From assembly GCF_037974355.1 (NCBI RefSeq), contig NZ_CP150235.1, positions 2,170,001 through 2,234,000 of the forward strand: 64,000 nt of DNA, read 5' to 3'. The notes under the pieces were generated by a model, which saw nothing but the letters and a program-made list of their open reading frames with translations, had not been told where the DNA came from and did no database searches. A program made the translations under genes and the position numbers. The stretch is from Paenibacillus sp. FSL R5-0517 (GTDB taxonomy: Bacteria > Bacillota > Bacilli > Paenibacillales > Paenibacillaceae). Positions 51,144 through 58,942 of this stretch are shown here, one piece after another (the stretch's first letter is position 1; each line of letters starts with the position of its first letter).

Positions 51144-51216
51144 TTCGGACATGTACCATTACGATGGATCAGAGATTAAGTCCGATCTGAACAGGGTGGA
51201 GTGAAAGAAGAAATTT

Positions 51217-51843
51217 ATGATATTTATTCGCTATGAGAACTGGAAAGGTTATCTGAAGTATTTCCCTTTGACGTCGATTTTTTTAATTGCCAATGTTGTG
51301 ATGTTTATTGTGTTAACGGTGAACGGTGGCTCAACGAACAATATGGTGCTGCTGAAATTCGGGGCACTTACGAATCATGAACTGTTCGCACAGGAGTGGT
51401 GGCGTTACATTACATCGATCTTCCTGCATGCGGGCTTCAGTCATTTATTGTTTAACAGCTTTGCGTTAATTGTATTTGCACCACCAATGGAACGTTTGCT
51501 CGGGTCGGTAAGGTATGGTGTATTGTATCTGGGTGGTGGTGTATTGGGTAATATCCTTGCTGTTGCATGGTACAACTCGATTGGAAGTATCACCATCTCC
51601 GTAGGTGCTTCTGGAGCGATCTATGCCGTCTATGGTGCATTCCTGTATGTAGCGCTGTTCCAGCGAACGATGATGGACGAGGCTTCGCGCAAAACGATGT
51701 ACACGCTGCTTTTGTTCGGGATCATATTCTCTTTCGCGATGTCGGGCATCAATTGGATGGCGCACCTCGGAGGATTGTTGGGTGGATTCTTTATTTACGG
51801 ACTGTTGATCAGGTTGTGGAAACCTCGCAGCTTAAAGCGGTAG
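51217..51843 (+). CDS. rhomboid family intramembrane serine protease
   Basis: Cleaves membrane-spanning substrates inside the bilayer. It is 208 aa with six helices, the minimal rhomboid core. His76 and Asn80 in HLLFN, the nucleophile Ser132 in GASG and catalytic His183 in WMAHLGG are all present. EWWRYITSIFLHAGFSH is the family L1/helix 2 wording. AAGAAGAA precedes the ATG. The LysR gene follows 70 bp later. Confidence 0.93.
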   Translation: MIFIRYENWKGYLKYFPLTSIFLIANVVMFIVLTVNGGSTNNMVLLKFGALTNHELFAQEWWRYITSIFLHAGFSHLLFNSFALIVFAPPMERLLGSVRYGVLYLGGGVLGNILAVAWYNSIGSITISVGASGAIYAVYGAFLYVALFQRTMMDEASRKTMYTLLLFGIIFSFAMSGINWMAHLGGLLGGFFIYGLLIRLWKPRSLKR

Positions 51844-51913
51844 TCAGAACGTTCTCAAGATGGAATGCAGTCAAGGATAAGTAGGGTATAACAGATTGGA
51901 GCGATCAGGACGA

Positions 51914-52825
51914 GTGGAATTAAGACAGTTGCATTACTTTTTGAAAGTGGCACAGAAGGAACATGTAACACAGGCTGCTGAAGAGCTGCATGTGGCACAG
52001 TCGGCGGTGAGTCGTCAGATTCATCAGCTAGAAGAAGAACTGGGCGTGGACCTTTTTATGCAAAAGGGGCGAAACCTGCAGTTGACTGCAGTAGGACAGC
52101 TTTTTTGCAAACGAATTGAAGGTATATTAAAAGATTTGGACAAAGCAGTCGGGGAAGTTCATGAGTTTCTTGACCCGGAGCATGGGGAGATCCGCATTGG
52201 ATTCCCGCATAGCCTGGGGATTCATCTCATTCCTTCCGTTGTAGCTGCTTTTCGTCAGCGCTACCCTAACGTGAAATTCAGATTCAAGCAGGGGATGTTC
52301 CCTACATTGATTCGTGACGTGTTATCGGGAGAGGTAGACTTGGCATTCATTTCTCCTTTTCCAGAGAAGCATGATCAAGTGGCTGGTGATATTGTACTCA
52401 CGGAAGAATTACATGCCATCCTTCCTCCGAATCACCCGTTAGCTGGTGAAGAGACCATTGCGCTTGAACAACTCAAGGATGATAAATTTGTATTGTTTAG
52501 CAAAGGTTATTCTCTTCGTCCTATTGTGTGGCATGCCTGTCTGGAAGCTGGTTTTACACCCAAAATTGCTTTTGAAGGGGAAGAGACCGACACGATCCGC
52601 GGATTGGTCGCTGCGGGCATGGGGGTCAGCCTCCTGCCTGAGATGGCGCTATTCCAGACAAACCCGTTGCAACCGGCACATGTCGCCATCTCCCATCCAA
52701 AAGTAACACGGACCATTGGGTTAATTCACCGTGCAGATGACAAGTTGCCGCTGGTTGCCCAGTCCTTTCGTTCATTTTTGCTTCATTATTTTGGTTTACA
52801 ACAGAACAATACCCCATCCGATTAA
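51914..52825 (+). CDS. LysR family transcriptional regulator
   Basis: A 303-aa regulator: winged HTH at the N-terminus (VELRQLHYFLKVAQKEHVTQAAEELHV, then AQSAVSRQIHQLEEELG), then a two-lobe effector domain (about 90-295). The GTG at 51914 gives the normal LysR start; TTG 51896 would add six residues. The resemblance is to the GltC/YofA kind, but the target is unknown. Neighbours are a rhomboid gene upstream and yugP converging. The stop codon lies inside the terminator loop. Confidence 0.93.
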   Translation: MELRQLHYFLKVAQKEHVTQAAEELHVAQSAVSRQIHQLEEELGVDLFMQKGRNLQLTAVGQLFCKRIEGILKDLDKAVGEVHEFLDPEHGEIRIGFPHSLGIHLIPSVVAAFRQRYPNVKFRFKQGMFPTLIRDVLSGEVDLAFISPFPEKHDQVAGDIVLTEELHAILPPNHPLAGEETIALEQLKDDKFVLFSKGYSLRPIVWHACLEAGFTPKIAFEGEETDTIRGLVAAGMGVSLLPEMALFQTNPLQPAHVAISHPKVTRTIGLIHRADDKLPLVAQSFRSFLLHYFGLQQNNTPSD

Positions 52826-52844
52826 CGGTGGGGTATTGTTTTTG
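52805..52844. terminator. terminator overlapping the LysR stop codon
   Basis: AACAATACCCCATCCG pairs with CGGTGGGGTATTGTT, with T-runs. The TAA at 52823-52825 lies in the loop, so gene end and terminator are merged. Confidence 0.85.
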
Positions 52845-52861
52845 TTGTATGAGCTATGCAA

Positions 52862-53542
52862 TTAATCGCGGCTATTGAAGATTCCGATGTAACGAATCAA
52901 CTCAAGCAGTGAGATCAACGCTGCAGCGACGTAAGTCAAGGCTGCGGCGTTTAGGACTTTTGCAACACCTTTTTCTTCTTCATTACGGATGTACCCTTCA
53001 GATACCATAATTTCTCTAGCGCGGTTACTCGCATTGAACTCAACCGGTAACGTGATGAGTTGGAATGCTACAGTTACAGAGAAGAAGATGATACCGATCC
53101 CTACAAGGTTCATGGCATTGAAGAGGAATCCTGCAATCAGCAGGAATGGAGCTAATCCGGATGCGAAATTCACAATGGGGAAGATCCGGTGACGCAGTGC
53201 CAGCATTGGATAACTTTCTTTATGCTGAATGGCATGACCAACTTCATGGCAGGCTACCGAAACAGCTGAGATTGAGTTTTCATAATATACTGGTTCTGAT
53301 AACCGTACAACCCGATTGATCGGATCGTAGTGATCTGAGAGCGTGCCGCGTACAGGTTCAATTGGAACATCATGCAGGCCGTTAGCATCCAGCATCTGGC
53401 GAGCAGCATCGTAACCCGTCATTCCGTTTTGGTTCGGGACCTCCGACCAACGTCTAAATGTACCTTTAACGCGAAATTGCGCCCATAAAGAGAGCAAAAA
53501 GGCGATAATGATCAATACGAACATACCGTTATTAAAACTCAT
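52862..53542 (-). CDS. yugP: YugP-like membrane zinc metallopeptidase
   Basis: A 226-aa membrane protein. One N-terminal helix (about 6-20), then a zinc site with His99-Glu-Val-Gly-His103 in ACHEVGHAIQH, then helices at about 120-160 and 205-225. PVEFNASNRAREIM is the family C-terminal signature. The substrate is unknown. The ATG at 53542 is chosen because GGAGG is 7 bases upstream; the Met two codons earlier is too close. It is 27 bp behind a MerR gene on the same strand and is likely an operon partner. Confidence 0.9.
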   Translation of the reverse strand: MSFNNGMFVLIIIAFLLSLWAQFRVKGTFRRWSEVPNQNGMTGYDAARQMLDANGLHDVPIEPVRGTLSDHYDPINRVVRLSEPVYYENSISAVSVACHEVGHAIQHKESYPMLALRHRIFPIVNFASGLAPFLLIAGFLFNAMNLVGIGIIFFSVTVAFQLITLPVEFNASNRAREIMVSEGYIRNEEEKGVAKVLNAAALTYVAAALISLLELIRYIGIFNSRD

Positions 53543-53569
53543 ATTCATTCCTCCGCTTTCTGAAATAAG

Positions 53570-53998
53570 CTACATCATGGTGTTCTCAAGCAAGATTTTA
53601 AGTGCCTCCATTGTACCGGCGCTTTTGGTGAGAAGTCCTGCCATCATTTTGCGTGCTTGTACAGGTTTCATCTCTCCAAGGAGCGGTTTGAGTTCATTAA
53701 CCTCTCGCTCAAGTTGTTGTACGTGAAGTTCCAATGTTGTCAATTTGCTGGCAACTTGTTCTTCTGTACTAACCAGACGCCACTTCTCAAGAGATTGCTT
53801 AATCTCGTCGAGACTATACTTCTCTTGTTTCATCTGTACAATACGTTCAAGCCTCGTTAAAGTTTCATTACTATAGAGACGATAATTTTTTTGTGTACGT
53901 TCTTCGGGAGCGATCAACCCAAGCTTTGTGTAATAATCAATCGTCCGTTCACTCACACCAGCGGTCTTGGCGAGTTCGCCAATCCGAAAAAGTTTCAT
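53570..53998 (-). CDS. MerR family transcriptional regulator
   Basis: A 142-aa protein: MerR HTH (FRIGELAKTAGVSERTIDYYTKLGLI, then EERTQKNYRLYSNETLTRLERI), followed by a dimerisation coiled coil (about 80-110). No metal-binding cysteines occur, so it is not a metal sensor of the classical kind, and its HTH differs from GlnR. The start is ATG 53998; GTG 54016 is an alternative. It is upstream of yugP, so it may control yugP and itself. Confidence 0.85.
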   Translation of the reverse strand: MKLFRIGELAKTAGVSERTIDYYTKLGLIAPEERTQKNYRLYSNETLTRLERIVQMKQEKYSLDEIKQSLEKWRLVSTEEQVASKLTTLELHVQQLEREVNELKPLLGEMKPVQARKMMAGLLTKSAGTMEALKILLENTMM

Positions 53999-54264
53999 AT
54001 CCCCAATGATATTCACCTCGCTTGCAAGTTCAAATGTAGGGAATTGTAGTTTCCAGTTGCGAATTTCTATACTACGCCCAATTTTTCTTACTAATAAGTA
54101 TGATACATGATCTTTAACCGTACAGTCAAACGTTATGCTTTGGCGATCAGGATACCGCATTTCTATATCTATGTACTCATAGAATGTGATTATGTACTTA
54201 AGTGCAAGAAAAAGACGTATGACTTTATTCCCAGAAATAATTTTCAATTTTGATGAAAATACTC

Positions 54265-54294
54265 TTGTCAACTTTCCTCTCTTCTGCTTATAAT
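54265..54294 (+). promoter_or_regulatory. promoter of amtB
   Basis: TTGTCA (54265-54270), 18-bp spacer, TATAAT (54289-54294). Predicted start near 54301. Confidence 0.75.
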
Positions 54295-54315
54295 GACATT
54301 AAGAGTTTCACGTTA

Positions 54316-54332
54316 TGTGAAGAAACTTAACA
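54316..54332 (+). promoter_or_regulatory. GlnR/TnrA-like box in the amtB 5' region
   Basis: TGTGA-N7-TAACA, extended to the arms TTATGT...ACATAA (54313-54335). It lies at about +16 to +32, between the predicted start and the ribosome binding site. That position suits repression under nitrogen excess by GlnR. Confidence 0.7.
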
Positions 54333-54350
54333 TAAGAGGGAGTGGGGTAT

Positions 54351-55751
54351 ATGAGAAAGAAATGGTTGGTTTCCATGTTAGTAATGCTTACTTTGTTAGC
54401 TTTTCCGGTCAGCGCATTTGCGGCTGCGGAGGGTCCGACTAACATTGAACTTCAAAGTGGTTTGAACTCAGCCTTTACGTTTCTGGCTGTGGTACTCGTA
54501 TTCTTGATGCAAGGGGGATTTGCTTTACTCGAAGCGGGTTCAACACGGATGAAGAATGCAGGACACATTGCAGGTAAGACCATCCTGACATTGGGAATTT
54601 CCGTTATTGCCTTCTGGGGGCTGGGTTTTGGTCTAGGCTTCGGTAATGGTAATGGATTTTTTGGAACTACCGGATTCTTCCTAAGTGGAGACAGTATGGC
54701 TGCTTCCTTCGAATCACTGGCTTTCTCCGATGTTCCACTGACTATCAAATTTGTATTCCACCTCGCCTTTGCGGCGGTATCTCTGGCCATTGCCTGCGGT
54801 GGTATGGCTGAACGTGCAAAGATGAGCGTATATATCGTGTTTGGTACATTGTATACCATTATTATGTATCCGGTTGTTGCTCACTGGGTATGGGGCGGCG
54901 GCTGGTTGGCTGAGCTGGGTATGCAAGACTTTGCAGGATCGACGGTAGTTCACTTGACTGGTGCGACTGCAGCATTGGTAGCTACCATCTTGTTGAAACC
55001 ACGTATCGGTAAATATAACAAAGACGGCAAACCTAACATCATTCCAGGTCACAACCAAGTGTATTCCGTACTCGGGGTTATTATCCTCTGGATCGGTTGG
55101 TTTGGATTCAACCCAGGTAGTACGTTATCTGCCATGGGGGATGGATTCTTCGGTTATGTTGCATTGACTACTAACGTAGCTGCAGCAGCAGGTGGTGTTG
55201 CTGCGCTGTTAATCTCGTGGGCAGTACTTGGTAAGTCAGATATTCCTAGCATGTTAAACGGTGTGCTTGCGGCACTCGTTGCGATTACAGGGGCATGTGC
55301 ATTCGTTGAGCCTTGGGCAGCGCTGGTTATCGGTGCTTTGGCGGGTATCATCACATTCTTCACAGCACAGTACTTCGATCGTAAAGGAATTGACGATCCA
55401 ATCTACGCTTTCTCCGTACATGGTATTGCGGGTATGTGGGGTGCGATTTCCACAGGTTTGTTCGCTACTCCTGAACTTGCCGAGAATGCTGGTGTAGGTC
55501 AAGCGGGTCTGTTCTATGGCGGTGGCTTCCACCAATTGGGCGTACAACTTCTAGGTCTGGCGGGTGCTTTTGCCTTCGTACTGGTGATGTCCTTCATTAT
55601 TCTGGGCGGAATGAAAGCGATCATGGGCATCCGTGTTACTGAAGAAGAAGAAACAATGGGTCTGGATATCAGTGAGCACGGTACTTACGGATACCCTGAA
55701 CAAATGAAAAGCGTAGATTCAAAATCCAATGGTGGTACGTTCAGCTCCTGA
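54351..55751 (+). CDS. amtB: ammonium transporter
   Basis: Trimeric ammonium channel, 466 aa: a signal peptide (RKKWLVSMLVMLTLLAFPVSAFAA), then 11 helices. FLMQGGFALLEAGSTRMKNAGH, the pore His region VVHLTGATAAL, and HGIAGMWGAISTG are conserved. The tail has the usual GLDISEHGTYGYP that contacts PII proteins, but no glnB/glnK gene is adjacent. ATG 54351 follows GAGGGAG; GTG 54342 would lie on that site. It is first in an operon with a DUF294 nucleotidyltransferase and a DEDDh exonuclease. Confidence 0.96.
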   Translation: MRKKWLVSMLVMLTLLAFPVSAFAAAEGPTNIELQSGLNSAFTFLAVVLVFLMQGGFALLEAGSTRMKNAGHIAGKTILTLGISVIAFWGLGFGLGFGNGNGFFGTTGFFLSGDSMAASFESLAFSDVPLTIKFVFHLAFAAVSLAIACGGMAERAKMSVYIVFGTLYTIIMYPVVAHWVWGGGWLAELGMQDFAGSTVVHLTGATAALVATILLKPRIGKYNKDGKPNIIPGHNQVYSVLGVIILWIGWFGFNPGSTLSAMGDGFFGYVALTTNVAAAAGGVAALLISWAVLGKSDIPSMLNGVLAALVAITGACAFVEPWAALVIGALAGIITFFTAQYFDRKGIDDPIYAFSVHGIAGMWGAISTGLFATPELAENAGVGQAGLFYGGGFHQLGVQLLGLAGAFAFVLVMSFIILGGMKAIMGIRVTEEEETMGLDISEHGTYGYPEQMKSVDSKSNGGTFSS

Positions 55752-55789
55752 GTTGGATAATGCTGAAACATGCATCAAGGAGGCTGGAC

Positions 55790-56878
55790 ATGATGGAACC
55801 CATCTCGTTTACAAACTACTCCTGGTCTTATCAGGGAATCGATGGTGCGGTGTCTGTTCCAGAACTGCGCCAGGCACGTGTGATATTACAGAATGAGCTC
55901 CAGGATTTGTTGTCCGCTTCCTTGTCGCCAATCGAGTGGTACCAAACGGTAAATGAACTGCATGACCGGATTGCACGGAAAGCAGTAGAGTTATGCATTC
56001 AGGGGATGGTTGAGGAAGGCTTAGGCCAACCTCCCGTCCCCTATGCCTTTATCGTATTTGGCAGTTCTGGCAGGGAAGAAGCAACGTTATGGAGTGATCA
56101 GGACAATGGCATGATTATTAGCGATATCCCATATGAGGGTAAAGGGGCATACTTTGCCGAGCTTGGACAGCGAATCACGGATATGTTAGAAGGGCTTGGT
56201 TACGCCAAGTGCGAAGGCAAAGTTATGTGCTCAGAGTCACTGTGGAGAAAAACGCTGGCATCATGGAAGCAACAATTGGCAGAGTGGAGTTCAGATCTGA
56301 ATTGGGAGCCTGTTCGTAATCTGATCATCGCTTCAGACATGCGTTTTGTTGCGGGGCAGCAAAGTCTGGCAGAGGAGTGGATCACAAGTTTTTATGAACA
56401 ATTCAGACTTGTTCCTGAACTTTCGGATGCCGTTCTTCGCAATACGGTTAAACATAAAGCTACATTAAATGTACTTGGACGTGTGGTCACAGAACGATTT
56501 GGTGAACATGCAGGTGGATTTGATGTCAAGTATGGTTTGTACATCCCACTTGTGAACAGTGCCCGTTATTTGGCTTTGCAGCATGGGATCAAGGAGTCAT
56601 CTACGTTAAAAAGAATGGAGAGACTGACTTCACTTGAAGCTGTTCCGTTTACACTACTGGACGCATGTCAGCGGGCCTTCATAGCCGCTTTGAAGTTTCG
56701 TCGAAGTACGCCGGTTATCATCCAAGGGGATTTGCAACATAGCAGCGGGTTCCTTGATGAGAAACAGATGAAACAAAAACAGATTCATTATGAGCTCAGG
56801 GATACGCTCGGGTTGGTACGACGAGTGCATCGTGCTTTGCAAAGACAGTTGCGTTTTGCAGAAAGGAGACGTCCATGA
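55790..56878 (+). CDS. DUF294 GlnD-like nucleotidyltransferase domain protein
   Basis: A 362-aa protein. The N-terminal half carries the nucleotidyltransferase motif FGSSGREEATLWSDQDNGMI (about 97-116), with the two acidic metal ligands in SDQD, as in GlnD/DUF294. The C-terminal half is the DUF294_C substrate-binding-like helical domain (about 220-355). CBS and cyclic-nucleotide domains, common partners in other bacteria, are missing. ATG 55790 follows AAGGAGG; a start at 55760 precedes it. It begins 39 bp after amtB and overlaps the exonuclease gene by 4 bp. A role in modifying a regulator near the transporter is inferred, not shown. Confidence 0.85.
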   Translation: MMEPISFTNYSWSYQGIDGAVSVPELRQARVILQNELQDLLSASLSPIEWYQTVNELHDRIARKAVELCIQGMVEEGLGQPPVPYAFIVFGSSGREEATLWSDQDNGMIISDIPYEGKGAYFAELGQRITDMLEGLGYAKCEGKVMCSESLWRKTLASWKQQLAEWSSDLNWEPVRNLIIASDMRFVAGQQSLAEEWITSFYEQFRLVPELSDAVLRNTVKHKATLNVLGRVVTERFGEHAGGFDVKYGLYIPLVNSARYLALQHGIKESSTLKRMERLTSLEAVPFTLLDACQRAFIAALKFRRSTPVIIQGDLQHSSGFLDEKQMKQKQIHYELRDTLGLVRRVHRALQRQLRFAERRRP

Positions 56879-57612
56879 GAGAGCCGGCAAGGGGCAATAC
56901 AGGATTCTGGAATTCGCTGCGTCAGGGAGGGGTTCCTTCCGCCATCGCTTCCATTATGGGAGCCCCTACGGCGCAACACATGGCGTTTATCCGCTCGATG
57001 ATGAGAGAACAGCGCAGACCTGAGGTTCTGCATACGCCTCTAAACGAGTTGGACGCAGTTGTATTTGATCTGGAAACGACGGGTTTTTCGCCCCAGCATG
57101 GGGATGAGATTATCTCATTTGGTGCGGTCCGTATACATGGTGGTGTGGTGCTGGAAGGAGAACAGTTCTATACAGTGGTGCAGTCCAAAACTGCGGTCCC
57201 GGAACATATTACTGAACTTACAGGTATTACACAGGAGATGACACTGAACGCGCCAACTTTGTTGGAGGGATTACATGATTTCATGTCTTTTGTAGGCGGA
57301 AATGTTCTGATCGCACACGCAAGTGCGCATGATCGCGCCTTTCTCAATGCTGCGCTGTGGCGGACTTCAAAAGTAAGACTGACGCATCGTTTAATTGATA
57401 CGATGATGTTGGCTCGCTGGCTTGAACCAAGCAGGCCGGGGTATGGTCTGGATGAATTACTGGAATCCAGAGGCATTCCGATCTATGGTCGTCACCATGC
57501 ACTGGAAGATTCGAAAATGACTGCACAGTTATGGTCCTGTTATCTGGAGGACATGATGCGTAAAAATGTGGAGACCCTGGGTGATTTGTATACCCAGCTA
57601 AGTCACGCATAA
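56875..57612 (+). CDS. DEDDh 3'-5' exonuclease (DnaQ/PolC epsilon-like)
   Basis: A 245-aa protein. The N-terminal 50 residues are basic, and the exonuclease domain runs from about 60. Exo I is FDLETTGFSPQHGDEIISFGAVRI (Asp-x-Glu), Exo II is LIAHASAHDRAFLNAAL and Exo III is HHALEDSKMTAQLW with the catalytic His and Asp. No polymerase is attached. ATGA overlap with the DUF294 gene shows coupling. A similar DUF294/DnaQ-like pair is known to me beside solute symporters in proteobacteria. The biological substrate is unknown. Confidence 0.9.
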   Translation: MREPARGNTGFWNSLRQGGVPSAIASIMGAPTAQHMAFIRSMMREQRRPEVLHTPLNELDAVVFDLETTGFSPQHGDEIISFGAVRIHGGVVLEGEQFYTVVQSKTAVPEHITELTGITQEMTLNAPTLLEGLHDFMSFVGGNVLIAHASAHDRAFLNAALWRTSKVRLTHRLIDTMMLARWLEPSRPGYGLDELLESRGIPIYGRHHALEDSKMTAQLWSCYLEDMMRKNVETLGDLYTQLSHA

Positions 57613-58089
57613 CGGAACGGGAAGCAGATGGTAAGAAGGCGCAACGTGGTGTGCTTGATCCGGCAATTCCTTCGAAGATTCAATCTGATATCCGTTCAGA
57701 TGCATACGCGATCGCAACCCGCTTGTTAGGTCAGGTGAGCCGATGAGGTACATCTGAAGCAAACCGGCGAAGGCGGGAAGAGCTTGCATGTCCTCTAGGG
57801 AAGGTACAGGACTAGTCTGCGGATGAGAATGGAAGATGCCGATGAGTTTGGGTTCGGAGAAAACGCACCGAATCCATTCGGCATCGTCCAGAGCAAAATG
57901 GTGCAGCGGGTCAGGTGCTACGTTACGAATGGGCTGAAACCGACTGATTCGTATACCGCCCGCTGCGGTTTCACCCAGCATAACCCCGCAGGCTTCTTGC
58001 GGCAGCGAAAGGAACATGTGCTTACACATCTCTTGTTCTACGGAAGAAGGGATGTAGAAGGTGTTCTGCTGTCCGTGAAGTGCTGCCAT
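57598..58089 (-). CDS. JAMM/MPN+ metallopeptidase (M67 family)
   Basis: A 163-aa Mov34/MPN-fold protease or isopeptidase. Glu32 in PQEACGVMLG and His87, His89, Ser97 and Asp100 in HSHPQTSPVPSLED form the full JAMM zinc motif. Bacterial relatives act on small sulfur-carrier proteins or in metabolite synthesis, but no ubiquitin-like or E1-like gene is adjacent. GAGGGGTGA precedes the ATG. Its 3' end overlaps the exonuclease gene by 15 bp, tail to tail. Confidence 0.88.
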   Translation of the reverse strand: MAALHGQQNTFYIPSSVEQEMCKHMFLSLPQEACGVMLGETAAGGIRISRFQPIRNVAPDPLHHFALDDAEWIRCVFSEPKLIGIFHSHPQTSPVPSLEDMQALPAFAGLLQMYLIGSPDLTSGLRSRMHLNGYQIESSKELPDQAHHVAPSYHLLPVPLCVT

Positions 58090-58111
58090 TTGTATTCACC
58101 CCTCTCTCTTT

Positions 58112-58138
58112 GGCTCCTGCTTAGGCAGGAGTCCTTTT
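58112..58138 (+). terminator. terminator past the JAMM gene on the plus strand
   Basis: CTCCTGC-ttag-GCAGGAG, then TCCTTTTT. No plus-strand gene lies just upstream, so it may end transcripts of the amtB operon that run antisense through the JAMM gene. Confidence 0.55.
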
Positions 58139-58313
58139 TCATTTTATTTTCTGTGATGTGGATTGTAAAATTTTAAAGGAAAAGGGTACAATATTAAAGA
58201 GGACATTGGTGAATCATGTTCTGGTGATCTGTAATAGATTGTCGTAAACATCTAACATGCGCGAAATAAGGTTTCAGTTTCAATAGGTTAATTATATAAA
58301 AGGGTGGCGGGTT

Positions 58314-58865
58314 ATGAAACGAAACATATACATACTCCTCGGTGTTGTCTTGCTAGTTGGTATTACACTGGCCCAGAATGCGGGTGATGGTATTGCCGCC
58401 GTATTTAAGCAGGAGGAACCCATGCCTACTGAGACGGGTCCGCGTGCGGGTCTTCTGGCACCTCCTTTTTCTCTGACAGCAATGGATGGGAAAACGTACA
58501 GTGTGGGCGGCGCCAAAGACAAGGCGACTTTCGTCAGTTTCTGGGCATCGTGGTGTGATCCGTGTAAACAGGAAGCTCCCGAGCTGAACAAAATGGCTGA
58601 GAAATATAAGGATAAGCTTGATCTCTATGGCGTTAATGTAACATCCTACGATAAACTGAAAGATGCCAAAGCTTTTGTGGATGAATACCAACTGAAGTTC
58701 CCCATTCCCTTGGACGAGAAGGGAACCGTGTATGCTCAATACAATGGGGTCGCCTTTCCAACGAATGTTCTGATCGACTCCAGAGGCGTTATACAGGAGA
58801 TTATTCTGGGCATATTGCCCGAAAAAGAGTTGGAACGTAAGATTAAAGAATTAATTGCAAATTAA
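58314..58865 (+). CDS. membrane-anchored thiol-disulfide oxidoreductase (ResA/TlpA-like)
   Basis: A 183-aa protein: N-terminal membrane anchor (about 5-22), a short linker, and an extracytoplasmic thioredoxin fold. The active site is Cys81-Asp-Pro-Cys84 in FWASWCDPCKQEAPEL, and the cis-proline is in GVAFPTNVLID. ResA proteins reduce apocytochrome c, but no ccs or res genes are beside it, so another exported thiol substrate is possible. GGGTGGCGGG precedes the ATG. Monocistronic, with a terminator. Confidence 0.92.
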   Translation: MKRNIYILLGVVLLVGITLAQNAGDGIAAVFKQEEPMPTETGPRAGLLAPPFSLTAMDGKTYSVGGAKDKATFVSFWASWCDPCKQEAPELNKMAEKYKDKLDLYGVNVTSYDKLKDAKAFVDEYQLKFPIPLDEKGTVYAQYNGVAFPTNVLIDSRGVIQEIILGILPEKELERKIKELIAN

Positions 58866-58877
58866 TTACTGCAAAGA

Positions 58878-58928
58878 AAGAAGCCTTTGCATCCATGAAT
58901 CATGGGTACAGAGGCTTCTTTTTATTTT
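58878..58928. terminator. terminator, ResA-like / cimA
   Basis: AAGAAGCCT (58878-58886) pairs with AGGCTTCTT (58912-58920), with an inner ATG-aat-CAT stem, then T residues. Confidence 0.85.
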
Positions 58929-58942
58929 CCGGGAAATACACT

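Larger units (their letters stand above)
53999..54350. other. merR/amtB divergent intergenic region
   Basis: 352 bp. The plus side has the amtB promoter (54265-54294) and a GlnR-like box (54316-54332). The minus side must hold the merR promoter, but I see no strong match. No ORF with a ribosome binding site is visible. Confidence 0.6.

Noticed and set aside
53570-53998. GlnR identity for the MerR-type gene next to amtB
   Set aside because: Its HTH and coiled coil do not match the GlnR sequence pattern, no glnA follows, and it is paired with yugP.
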